From Apis mellifera (taxonomy: Eukaryota > Arthropoda > Insecta > Hymenoptera > Apidae): 64,000 nucleotides of DNA. The notes below the pieces were generated by a model. That model worked only from the letters and a program-made list of their open reading frames with translations. It had not been told where the DNA came from and ran no database searches. Location of the stretch: NCBI RefSeq assembly GCF_003254395.2, contig NC_037639.1:2770501-2834500 (forward strand), in the 5' to 3' direction. This document shows, in pieces, positions 25,446 through 38,279 of this stretch (positions are counted from its first letter, which is position 1; every line of letters begins with the position of its first letter). The translations under genes and the position numbers were made by a program.

Positions 25446-25686
25446 TGTACCCCCAACCCTTCGCGAGGAGCGCGAGCCCTGATAATTCCCCGACCCCCTT
25501 CTTCTATCTCTCCTTTCTTTTCTCTCCTTCCTCGCCTTCGCTCGCCTGCTCACCCTTGGTGCCTTAGTCTTACCGGTTTCTTCTCCTTTTCTCCCTTCTT
25601 CTTCCAGCAACGCTTCTTCTTCTTATTTAAACCCCCAGCGCGCGGTGCCCGGGCTGCTTAATGAGAACCTCCACCTCCCCCTCGTG

Positions 25687-25743
25687 CCGCCACCACCACC
25701 ACCACCACCACCATCGCCGCCACCACCACCGCCGCCGCCGCCT
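25687..25743 (+). repeat. (CAC)n/(CCG)n trinucleotide repeat
   Basis: CAC units followed by CCG units. Confidence 0.95.
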
Positions 25744-25940
25744 CTACCACTCTCGCCCCCTCCCCCTCCTCTGGTCGCCTGCCCGTTCTCCACCACCCTC
25801 TCCCCCGGTCTCAACCAGTAACGTGGGGTTCACCCAACTCCCAGCGCCGAGCTATGACCCCTACACGCGGCCATCCCGCCACACACGCGAGACACATTTT
25901 AAGACTTTTAATATTGATTACACGCCGGCGAGATGAACGC

Positions 25941-27960
25941 CTTTTGTCTTGGCAACAATGATGATCAACACGCGCCTCGGATCTTCCGGCTCGCCCTTCC
26001 TCGAGGCGTTAAGGAGAGAGTGTCCGAGACGTCGGCCCGCAAAAAGCTGGATGGACGGTGGATCGAAAGATTCAAGGAATAAATATTTTTTTTTTTAATT
26101 GGATTATTGTTTTTTTTATGTTTATCGTTGTCCCGTGGAATCATTATCAACTATTTCTTCGTTCAAAATATATTTGTTAACCTCGAGTCGAGTATTACGA
26201 TTCGTCGAGATTCTTATGTGTAATTATATTGAATTGTTCTTATTTTATTATTGGTATGAGAAAGGGAGGTGTGATGAAGATAGAGCTGTTTCACTCGATT
26301 TAGTTCAACATAGTTTAAATCGTTTCTTATTTAATAAATAAGCTTCAAACATTTTTGTGTTTAACATCTATTGCGTTTGTTTTAGCATCTTGATTGTTCA
26401 AAGGTATATAATTAATATCTTGTACGTGATAAGAGATTAAAGAATTCTTCTGGTATTTTTGTATTCATTTTATGATTAGATAAAATTCATGAAGAATATT
26501 TATCCTGTCATTTATAAATATTGTTGTAAGTATTGTTGACTTGTTTATTTCAATGATGCAGCTACTAAGGATCAAAAAATTGTGAAAAATTAAAAGAATT
26601 CTTAAAAAAATCTTTTGTTTTGTCGTTTAACAATTTTTTCATTTAAAATACTGTATGATTATAAATTAGATAAAAAAGTAAGATTCTCCAAGTAGTGCAA
26701 ATCAATCATTCACATTCCATGTCGGATAAAAATTTATTTCGATACAAAATAATAGAAAATATAATTTTAACAAGCGATTTATTAATTTCAAATCTATTAA
26801 GAATCAAGTTTTAACGTCAAATCAAGTTGTAATATTTGTCAATGGTGACCTGATTACCATGTACTGCAGGGTGACGCATATTTAAAAGAAACACGATCGT
26901 TGACTTTCGGCTTTCGTGATCAATACAATCCCCTGTACCTTAAATTTGACTTAGGAGGGGTTATTACCGTTTCGTGTGTAGTTAACCAAATCAGAGTTCC
27001 AATCTAATTTGTATGTCCTGGTCATTGATTACATTCGGACGAATTAGGTCACATGTAAATGAAACTCATAAATCTTTCGTTTCCCTTCCTTCACTATTTT
27101 CGTATTGTTTGTACGCAATTAACGATGAACACGGCAGAAATTATTTATCTTCAACTATGAGTTGTTGTTAAAAATAGTTAATATATCATAAATGAAATTT
27201 ATATACGATTTATATCTCATTTTAAAGATTCTTTTAAAAAAATTTTGTATTAAATAATTATAATTTTTCTCTTCGAATTGTTTCCTTACTTTTTAAGATT
27301 GTTCGATAGAAAGTACGAAAGCAGGAACAGAAACAAATATTAATTTCTAAAACTTCGGCACAAGTCTACAGATATAAGAGTCACGAGGAATATCTTTCTC
27401 TGTCCACCTACTTGCATAGCACAATACATCTAGGACATATTTACGACTGTTTTCTCCGTTGGCAATTGATCAGCGGTCTAACGGTTCATTCTATAGCGTA
27501 CCAATAAATAAGTGACGTTTTTCCTTGACGACACGAGATCTGCATATATTCGTACATACATGTGTCGTACGAACATCGTGATAATAACTTGACTACAATT
27601 TAGATACAAGATTGATAATGTCAAGATAGTATAGTATACAACAGCAGAAGTAGATCTTGTTAATAAATTATTGCACCACATTGTGAATATCAAATAGCCA
27701 ACAATTGATAGTTCCGTATATTTCTTACATACAATGATCAATCACGAATCCTTTTCTCTCCAATGTTTATTTCCACGTAGCGCAATAATGAATTAACAAT
27801 TAATTAATCGCATACACTTTCGTGTACCATTGTATAAATCACAAGATGATTTCGTGTATATGTACGTTACGTCTCAGGATCGATTTAAATAAAGCAGAAT
27901 TTCAAAAATAGATGCAACTTTCAAAGACGAATCAATTACCATATTAGACATAATGGTAAA
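25941..27960. other. AT-rich stretch with a conserved-looking segment
   Basis: Mostly AT-rich and gene-free. From 26840 to 27070 the sequence becomes complex (ggtgacctgattaccatg, taggaggggttattaccg), with no long frame; possibly an enhancer. Confidence 0.5.
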
Positions 27961-29409
27961 CAAGAAACCTTCTCGAGCTACTCCTGGTTGCATAAAGATG
28001 ACTTGGAGAATGGTCTGGGACGGAGGATCGGTCTAGAGCTGATCTATGAATCGATTATCAGATCGAGAGAAAAAAAGAGGGGCGGAGGGGGGAGGAAAGG
28101 AAGAGAAACCTGTAACGGTTTGTCGGTAACGAGCTCGTTGATAGGATCAACTTGCCTAAAACTTCCAACTTCGAACTATAGGCGTACGCGTGACACGAGA
28201 AGAACCGTGCCATTTATCGTATTAAAATCTACACACAACGGTATCAACTCTCCTGTCTGCACTCACTGTCTCTAATCGCGGTATCAAGGCATCCCTCCCC
28301 CCCCCCCTCTCCTCCCTTCGGCGAGCCACCGAGGTTTGCATGTATACATACATTCGCAGGCTATTACGGAACCGGCATTTGTATTTCTTTGTGCCGGGAA
28401 AAGCGAATAATAGCGGGGACGTGGATTAAGACTGTACGGATAAGATCGTTTCAAGGATCCACTCGAGAGCCGGGGACCATTGTCCCGATCGAAACGATCT
28501 ACTAACCGATCGTCTCCTCCGGCTCCTCTCTCGTCAACCCTCTCCCTCGTTTCCCCTCTCACTCTCACCGTGAGTCCCACCCTTTCTCTCTGTCCCTCCA
28601 GCCACCCACCACCTCCTCCTCCTCCTCCACCTCTCTTTCACTCTCTTTCTCTGGAACAGGAACGACTACTACTACTACTACAGCGCGTATCCCTCTGCCT
28701 CATGGTCTCATCTCAGCCGTGCAGTCACGTCTTCGGGAGAGAGAGAAGAAGGGCGACGAAGAAAGACGGGGAGAATCTCGGCCGAGGTGAGGAAGGAGAG
28801 GCGGCGAAAGTTTAAAGTACGGGAAGAAAGAGAGAAAAGAAGATAGAGGGATAGGCAGAGGGATAGTGGACGGGAGTGGCAAGGGGGGGGAGGGAACGGA
28901 GAGAAGGGGAGAGGGAGAGAGAGAAGCGTAAGGAGAAGCGAGGCGATGGATAAAGAAGGAGAGCCGGTACTCTGCCGGTGGGTCGTTATTTTTGTGCCTG
29001 CTTCGTCTTTAATTTCTCCCCTCCTTTTGCGCCACGGCGCGGACGCCGCGACGCCGAGCAGAGGAGCCGTGGCTGGTTGGTGTGCGGTTGTCTTAGTTCG
29101 TATGCATATCTCAGTGCCTCACATATTGATTCAGGGCGTCATTACGCGTCTTAGCTCGGCCCACTCCCACCACCGTCTAAACCACCCCCCCTCCTCCCCT
29201 CTTCCTCCACCCCCTGATCCTCATCCACCTACTCCACCTTCGCCTCTTCCTCCTTCTTCACCACCAGTCCTCCTGTGGCTCTCCTTCGCCGACACAACCA
29301 CCCACCTACCCTTACTCCACAACCTTTACTACCCGCAACTGGAAGAATCTTCTTGCAGACCGCTTCTTCCCTCTCTCTTTCTCTCTCATTTACACTTAAC
29401 GACACGCAA

Positions 29410-29452
<43 letters not shown>

Positions 29453-29540
29453 TTTCTCGTATATTCTTCGCCCTTCTACTCGATCTTTTAATTTCCATCT
29501 TTTCAGTATAAGTGTTTCCACGTGTTGTGAGAAAGACGAC
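27961..29540. other. GC/CT-rich islet
   Basis: Has (TCC)n at about 28608-28630, (ACT)n at 28665-28681, GA-rich DNA at 28735-28935, and (CTTT)n at about 29410-29455. CG-dense, non-repetitive DNA at about 28960-29160 may be a promoter. Frames up to 181 codons are pyrimidine-tract artefacts (P/S/L/F runs). Confidence 0.55.
29410..29455 (+). repeat. (TTTC)n microsatellite
   Basis: About 11 TTTC units. Confidence 0.95.
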
Positions 29541-32500
29541 GTTTGAGTCGTTTAAAATCGATATATAGTCAATTAATGTTTCGTATTATTTAATTCAGAT
29601 CAGTTTTTCATACATGGTATACGATTTAATTTTTTTTCGTGTTTGTTGTTGTTTTTGTTCCTTATGACAAACGTGAAATTGTTATTATGGATTTTGATAT
29701 TAGATTATCATTAATGAATTTAGATTTTAGATTTTTAGATTATGAAGTGTTATATTGTCTCTTATATTTTTCTTATTATTTATTTATTTCCACTGCCTTG
29801 CAAATTCCACAATTCTATTTTTGCATCTGATTTCGCTATTTAGATAATAATAATCGAATGATTTTAGATTCTATTCGAAGAACTAAATATTTTAAAGATA
29901 GAAAGAAGTAATAATTAAAAAGAAGAAATCTGGAATAGATTTTTTCTTGATCTTTCTTATTTGAGCATATGGAAATTATACTCAGGTTAATAAATGAACA
30001 TATTAATTAAATCAATTCTTTTTTTTTTCATTAAAGTCAATAAATAATTTTAAGATAATGTAAACGTATGATATGTGATTAGAACGAAGAATTATTTTTA
30101 AAAGTATAATTGTATAGTTCTTCGAGAGAAAAAAAAAATATCGAGAAATTGTAGCACGCTTTTAATACGCAAGAACGATGATGAGAAGGTGAAACAGACT
30201 TCTCGATAAAGGATCGAGAGCTTTGAAATTAAAGAATAAAAGAAAAACTTACATTTTTATGATGCGGATCAGAGATTCTCTTCTATTTCAAGACCTTCGT
30301 AGCGACCACCGTTGTACGATTGAGAAATGAAAATCTCAGAGCGCCTTCACGGACTTTGCCGAAGTAGTTCGAACCTGTAGCTAATCAGACCACTGTCCTC
30401 ACAGTTTTACTTCCACTACTACTTTCGGCTATGATGTGTGATTTTTAGTAATACATAATTACGTATTGCATTTGCACATATAGTAAATAAATAAGAAATA
30501 CATTTTATGTTTTAATGAATATAATTAAATTTGAAATTAGTTAGAGTTAGAAATTAGAAATTAGTTATTATTACAATAATTATATTAAATAATATTAATT
30601 ATTATAAACTAAATAAAAATTTTTATAAATTATCAAATTCTATATTGTTGTTCATGATAAATATTAATTAATTAATATTCCATTATTTTTAATCACGAAC
30701 AATTTTCGTATGGAAACATTAATTCATGTTTTTTTTATCGATTATTTAATTAAAAGAATATAATTTTTTATTTCTCAATCTGATCATTATTTTATAATAT
30801 TTGTTGAACGAAAATGAAATTAATCATTCTTTAAATTATTATTTCAATATATTAATATATAATAAAGATTATATATTAACATATTATACATATATCGTAC
30901 TATTATAATCATTCGTACTTTTAATATGCTTATGGAGCCATCTACCAGAAGTTACCTTAATGAAAAGATATTCAAGAAACAGTTTAATTTAAAAAATTTT
31001 TAACAAAGCTTATTTTCATTATTGTTTTTATAAATAAATATATAAATAGATTCGTTTAAAACGTATGTATTGTTTTTGTATTATTTTATAATATAATATA
31101 TTTTTATTTTTAAATATATAATAAAATAAAATATTATAATAAAAAAGAAAATTATAATTGTAATATGTAACAAAGATTAAAAATTAAATATTCTAAATAT
31201 ATTGGCATAGTCGAAATACAGAATAAACCTAACATTCAATGCATTTTTTGTCTTAAGGACATTAGAATCCGCTTATCATTTTAATATCATTCTCAACGTT
31301 ACCGATTTCACTCAGAATAAGATTACAACGTTAATAATGATAGGAATTGAAATTAAATTTTAATATAACGTAACAAATAAGAAATTGAATAAAATATTTT
31401 GTACGGAATATCTTATAGGCGCATATGAAGTACTACTTTTTACATATGATTATAACTATGAAAATTATCGTGAAACAAATAATTGACACTTCCATGTATA
31501 CTATGTATATATTTTAATTACAAAAATCTACTTTTATTATTATAGTCAATATTATCATGTAAATAAAAATTTCTATGCAAGAAAAGCACGAGATTATCCG
31601 GAAAAAAAATATTTTCACATAAAAAAATAAAATCTAATTAAACGTCTTTTTAATGGAAAAGAGAACGTATGGGGATTAAATTAAATCGAAATTTAAGTCA
31701 CTTAATGAACTAATTTTCGAAAAACATCAAAAAACAAACTAAAATTCTACATTACCATTTATTCCTCTATTATTTATAATATGATGATTATTTTCATTAA
31801 ATAGGAATTATTTACCCCGATAATACAGAAAATTGTACGATCTCGTTCACTAGCGAAAATCTCCGCTTCGAAACACCTTGTTGCATTCTCATTAACTGGA
31901 ACCGTGGATCACTTTTCGGTCAAGTTTTTTTCCAAGCACGTGAGAAGGAGAGAATGAGTACCAGAGAAAAGACACCGTCGATGACTCTTCTTCTCTCGAG
32001 CTGTCTCGACGTATGATGAGCCACTAATTTAACCAAAAGAAGACACGAGCTGAGGAGAAAACGAGACGACCTTTCTCGAGAGAGAATTTCGTCGGTACAT
32101 TCGATTGAGTCTGGCGTTTCGCGATCGACGGACAAAGGAAGGGAATATCAATATTTTTGCTAATGGAAAGAGATAGACAATAGAAAAGAAACATAGAAAA
32201 AATAACAAAAGGATATGTGGTGACAGAAATAATGAATGGTTCATAGGTGTTGGACCAAACAAAATCGAATTTTTGTTATGAATGGTGTCATAATCAGTCT
32301 TGTGCGAGATCATTTTTGCGGAAAAATCAGAAACATTTCGATTCTGTTCGATTATGATGTAAATATTGAATTGGTCCAAAGATTATTAAAAATTATTATC
32401 AAAAAGAATTCAAATGAAATATTAAAAAATAAAAAATAAAAAAAAATATAATAATTTTTAGATCAAAATATTAAATTTACAATTAATTCTTATTTCATCG

Positions 32501-32885
32501 GACTTGATATATATTTTATAAAGAATTTCATTATGGGAAAGTTCTTTTTTTACACATTATCATCGATAGTTGGATTTTATTTTCGAGTTATTTTCATACA
32601 TTTTTTTGTATTGCTAGATTGAATTCTATCTATCTATATATATTTCTAATACACTATCTACAATTAAGATCGAACAAATATCAACATATCAGGAAAAAAT
32701 TGCAAGAGAAGAAATAATGTAAAACTATAACAAAAATATTTTTTCCAAAATCAATAAAAGTTTAATTATTTTTAATTTTTAATAATTTTTTATATATCTT
32801 TTAAATAATTATGCATTTATTTATTGGAAAAGCAAGATTGTATAATTTATGTTTATGTCAAATTTTTATTTTACAATATATCTCC
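29541..32885. other. AT-rich stretch up to the palindrome
   Basis: Two GC-richer patches (30253-30430 and about 31840-32130) interrupt it. The first may be an exon (see separate entry). No coding gene recognised. Confidence 0.6.
30253..30420 (-). ncRNA. Possible untranslated exon
   Basis: On the minus strand this GC-richer patch ends at a donor-like GTAAGT (acttac at 30247-30252). It has possible acceptors (attagctacag or gaggacag) on its other side. Frames are broken. Evidence is weaker than for the exon at 20817. Confidence 0.2.
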
Positions 32886-33087
32886 AAAGAAATGAAAAAC
32901 CCGAAATAATATTTATAAATCATATATCTTTTATATTATGAATTAAGATAGCAATTTTAAAAGAGAAATGATAACAATATATTCAACTAATATCTCGTAC
33001 CACTATATCACTATATGTGATCATAAGCCAAGAAGAAATAAAGCAAATAAAAGAAATAATGAGAGAATAAGTAAAAATTGAAAAACT

Positions 33088-33320
33088 AACGCCATCTCTA
33101 CAATACCTTAAAATACCTAATCTAAAATAAATAACGTAAAAGATCTACTACCAACGCCATCTCTAGAATATCTTATATAACATAAATAACATAAAAACTA
33201 TCAGCGTCATCTCTAGAATTCTGTAGATAAAATAAATAACTAACTATCCGTGCTATATCTAGAATTCTGTAGATAAAATAACTTACAAACTAACTACGAG
33301 CACCATCTCTTGAGTGCTAA
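33088..33320 (+). repeat. Degenerate 45-65 bp tandem repeats, outer left arm
   Basis: Five diverged units each begin with a variant of GCCATCTCTAGAAT followed by a taaaataaataac-type tail. They lie close to the outer end of the arm. Confidence 0.65.
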
Positions 33321-36300
33321 AAGTATTTCTGCAAATCTAGAATCAAGTAAAAGATCGAGTTACCGACATAGTCCAGAAATAAAAGAGAAATGACGTCTTA
33401 TGATACATATAAACGTTCAAGGAAAAAAAAAATAATTAAAGTATTAAAGTCTTGTACAGTATAAAAAAATAAGTTTTATAATAAACATTCACTAATACTA
33501 ATCTAAAAAAATTTAGTAAATGGAATTTAAATTCAATATTTTGAATGATCTGAAAAAGTTCTCACTAATGACAAAAGCATACATAACAATTATAATAATA
33601 TTTTCTGTAACAAATGTAGAATATGATAAGAGAAAAATGTAATCTAAATAAGAATAAAATTTACTAATCAGAAGAATTATTAATATATTAATTAACTTAC
33701 AATTGACAAAAAAAAAATATAAAAAAGAACTGAAAAATCTCCGAAAACAATTAATTATTTCCACACCATTTTATCATTTATTTATTACTTTATGGACCCA
33801 AATTTAAATAATAACATTCTCTAAATTCAAATAATAATAACATTAATAATAAAATGAGAAATCTAGTGTGATATCTTTTTAGTGCTTTTATAACATAGTC
33901 ATCTTCGTAGCTTTTTTTAATCACTTAAAGTGAAAACATGAGTATTTCCACACTCAGTGGACGAAACATGGACATTTAATATTCGTAACACTAGTTGAAG
34001 GAACACGATTATTAATAAATTACTATTCAAATAAAATAAAAAAAATCATTATTTTCATTTGATTAAAAAATTATTATTAAATCATTATTAATAGTGAAGA
34101 ATGTAATGAGAATTGATATAAATTTTAATGCTACTATAATATAATAATTTATAAAAAAAAAAATGATATTTCGACGCAACATTAATGCAAACGCGATTCT
34201 CATTTCAACGTAACACTAATTCCATTTGTTTTTAATTAATCGCAATTATTAAAATTATATTATATATTATATATTATATATATTAATTAATAAAAATTGG
34301 ATGTAAATAATGGATTAACATGCAAATCAGCTGAACGATATATCTACATATTACCAAACGAGTATAATGACAAAGTAATAACAATGATTTCTCATTCTTT
34401 GGACCGAGGCAAGATCCAAAAAATGAGAAACCATTCGTTGCAGTCCTCTTCGTGACAGTTTGTCGGACCTCTTTGGCCTTTCTCCTTCGAAACTTCCGCT
34501 GAAACTTAAATCTGATCTCGAAATTCACTAATCGCAAATCAAAGAAAAAAAAAAAAAAAAAAGAAGGACTAAATCGCGGAAACTGAGTGCATGAACGATC
34601 AACAATCGCAATGATCGTTCTCCGAATATGCACAGAATCTCGAGCACAACGTTCGTTTCGAAATTTCGCGATCGCGATCACGGAATTCGAAAAATCGATA
34701 AGCGAAACCAGAAAGACGAATAGCATTGTTCATTCGTCTCAGCTTTACCCTCGATTTTTCAAATTTTATTTCTTGAAACAGGTTTTCACACAAAAACGCG
34801 CCTATCCGATCGGAGACTATGACAACCTGCCTACTTATAATTAATAAACACACGGAAGTATATTACCTATACCAACCTAGCCCTATATTTAAGAAATGAC
34901 AAAACAGACATACCAACATATTCATTCTACGATTCTCACACATATAATACTCGGCCGCAAAAACCTATACTAGGGAAAACGTCCCCGGACATTTCCGACA
35001 CTCGAGCTTGGCACACTACTCGACACCTAACTGTACGTATCATTTTCCTAAAATCGACTGACTGGCTAGCAACCATTGTGTTATATCTATACTTTAATTT
35101 TAATTATAACTACTTATTGTCAATAGAAATATATCTTTTAAGATAATTAAATCATTAAAATGATACAAAATTTTATACCATTGTTGTAAATTCAAAGAAT
35201 TATAATATCACATATAAGTTATTGTTAGAAATTATAACAGAATTAAATATTCTAAACATCTCAAGTTAATATTGCAATTATAAACAAACCGACGAAATTG
35301 CACAACCACAGACACATAATGTGAAAATACACTAATATCATGCACGATACATTAACCCATCGTCAATCGCTGAAAAATTGTTAACAAATTTATCAATTAT
35401 GATCATCATATCCATCATTTCTCTCTTACCCAAATAGCACCTAAGCACGTGAGTGAAATTTTGCCAAATGGAAGAGGGTTAAATTTAAAAATCCTGAGCT
35501 AAAAACAATATATCTATGTATCTAACCGATTAATGTTCTGCAATTCAAAATTTGTTTATTATATTTATTTTAAATTTTAATCAATTTTGATAAATTTACT
35601 TTACAAATCTACTTAGTTGTTATTAATTTTAAGAAGAAAAAGTAAACAACAAACAATAAATATGAAATTTATTAATAATAAATTTATATATTGTAATTTA
35701 TAATAAGATATATGTAATTAATAATAAGAAATTGACTCTAAATGAAATATTAATAAAAATAATCTCAGACGATCTCTTTATCAACGTATATTTTCGAAAA
35801 TGCAAAATTAATGTGCAAAACTTGTTACGCTGATTTAGAAATCTATTTTCGCGAAATATCTTCTTACCTATAATTTTTTATACAGTTTTTTACAGAAAAA
35901 ATAAAATATTTTCACATTTCAGATCATGTTTAACTTTATAACAGAAAATCAAATAATATTATGAAACTAAAGATAAAATTAAAAGTTTCATTATATTCAA
36001 TACGAAAGATTTTATTATTATTATACCATGATATAATAATTGATATTTTTATTATAACGAAAGAGAATATCTGATCTTTTCAATAAAAGAGATTTAATTC
36101 GAGTCATTTCATTATTTCTCATTTATTTGAATATTCATTTTTATTTCTAAATATATTTATAAATGTATATACCTATATACCTATATACCTATTTAATTTT
36201 GATTTTATAAATAATTATAATGAAACTATTTTCAATTTTTTCAACTATTTTCATTATAACCAAAATAATTATTTATACTATATACTATTAAAATATTATT

Positions 36301-36416
36301 ATTATAAAATTAACTATCAATATTATTTTTTCAAAACGCGATGCGTAAGAAGCCCTATTCTGATCTAATAAATAAAACAAAAAATAAATAAATAAAAAAG
36401 AAATGTTATTACTCAC

Positions 36417-38163
36417 AGGTATAATAAATGACCCGCGATCATTATACTCGTGCAAAAATCTACAACCAATCACCTGTGTTAATTCGGATCTTCATTCTAC
36501 GATATGATTGAACGATTGAGGAACATAAATGCGACTTGCAAACGATACGAAGAATCTACAATGATCCAGAGCACATCATCACGAAGTAATCATCAAGTAC
36601 TGTAACAAAAAATGAAAAACTATAATTTAAACATAATACTGGTTATTTGAAAAAGTTGAAATAAATGGAAAATAATTATAAAAATAATTACCTCTTCGCG
36701 TAATGGATAATCGTCTTACTCTCTTGAAAAGCACCGATTATACTTTATACCGAAAACGAATATTTATATCTAACACACACATAAAAAAAGAAAAAAGAAA
36801 AAAAAATTTTTATCCCGTCCGTATAATTTTCAATCATCGAACAAGCGATTTAATTTCGCGATTATAATAAATAAATTTAATCAGAACTTTCATATTTTAA
36901 AATATCAAAAAAATTATTACGCAGCAAACACTGAATCTATCGACCGCATTGCGCGCAATCACAAAAAAAATTTCTGAAAATAAATCTTATATTGTATTAA
37001 TTGGGATGAGGTAAATTTATACAAAAAGAAGCTACTAAACAAAATATTTTTTCCATAGTTTTTTTCTTCTTTCTTTCTTCTTTCACGCATCGAATATATT
37101 TATTTCAAAAAATATTACTACTTATTAAAACTATGGATTGATTATTATCAATTTTTCACGAATAAAAAAATTTTATATATATGAAAAGAGTATAAATATT
37201 TTTAAATTATTTAAAAAAAATATTAATATTTATAAGTAAATATTTATTATAAAAACAATCTAAAAATATTCATTATAGAAACAAAGTAAATATATATAGT
37301 ATAGAAATAAAATAAAATAAAATAAACTTCTCTTTGACAAATTACGATGGCATTCATATTGGAACTTTTTCCGTTCGTGAAGTTGGACGAGTCCATGTAT
37401 CCTTTTGGACGAGTCCATTTATCCTTTTAGACGATTCCATGTAGAACAGATAATCTGTAAAATTAAAATAAAAATTTACAATATATAAAATATATATAAT
37501 TAATCGATCATATTAAAATAAAATAATAATTAAGCACAAATTCTTTTTAGATACCATGTTTAATATAAACTAGCTCGAAATTATTTATTAATTTATATAT
37601 AACATTTTTATATGATATATTAATATAACATATTTATAACATATTAATATTAATTCCCAATCGTCGCGTATGCTATATAAAAAATTCATTTAACTTGATA
37701 ATTTTAATTTTAAGCAAACTTCGTGTAGATATATATGAGCATAAAGAATATTTTATATTTATAAGAAATATCTTTGAGAGAATGAATAGCTAAAAATCGT
37801 TTTTTCTTCGAGCTATAATCGACAATCGAACGATAATTTGTCCAAATGAAAATTAAAATCATAAAAGAAGACATAAAAGAATTATATAAAGATGAACAAA
37901 CGAACGAAATCAAATCTCAATTTCACAAAGTACGAAATATCTCAACGGTCGAAATACACGATCGACGAAAAATGCACAAAAAAGCGCAAAATAATAGATT
38001 ATTTTATTATATAATAGTAAATGGATTATTAAATAAACGAAATTGATAATAATTTATAAAATTTATAATAAAATATGAACAAAATTACTTACTGCGTAGT
38101 TGAATCATTAAAGCCGATTACAATCGACACACATCTTGTCACTATGACTTTCCACAGGAGACT
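36417..38163 (-). ncRNA. Candidate multi-exon non-coding transcription unit, left arm (mirror copy)
   Basis: Mirror of the right-arm unit: E1 38093-38163, E2 37346-37454, E3 36692-36769, E4 36417-36599, read on the minus strand. Every donor and acceptor dinucleotide, and the hexamers around them, are preserved in both arms. Transcription from this copy would run away from the palindrome centre, toward the left. No protein product is recognisable. Confidence 0.35.
37384..37440 (-). repeat. 22-bp tandem repeat, left arm mirror
   Basis: Reverse-complement copy of the 22-bp repeat in the right arm, with the same 28-codon frame on the minus strand (37354-37440). Confidence 0.75.
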
Positions 38164-38204
38164 GATACCGCGCACTAAAATTCGTCCTGTCGCTCTCTGA
38201 TTGG
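38160..38204 (-). promoter_or_regulatory. Promoter-like block in left arm (mirror copy)
   Basis: The exact mirror of the right-arm block: reverse CCAAT at 38200-38204 and reverse initiator at 38160-38165, reading leftward. The two promoters are therefore about 3 kb apart and divergent. Confidence 0.5.
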
Positions 38205-38279
38205 TTGGCGTTGTAAGCAAATTCGATAAACAAAATCGTATCGAAAATTAAAGCATGGCATCATATTTTAATTACATTA

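Larger units (their letters stand above)
22161..25940. other. Long GC-rich region with microsatellites
   Basis: No domain recognised in any frame. Contains TG/CG at about 23056-23092, TC tracts at about 24094-24170, and (CAC/CCG)n at about 25687-25743 that creates an artificial His/Arg-rich frame. A YY1/pho-like GCGGCCATATTG lies near 25426 next to an initiator-like TCAGTAG. Confidence 0.55.

Noticed and set aside
25661..25936. His/Arg-rich protein
   Set aside because: Direct translation of the CAC/CCG trinucleotide repeat.
28946..29491. 181-codon frame, the longest in the window
   Set aside because: Its middle and end are poly-P/S/L/F from C- and CTTT-rich tracts. Only the first 60 codons look complex, with no recognisable domain.
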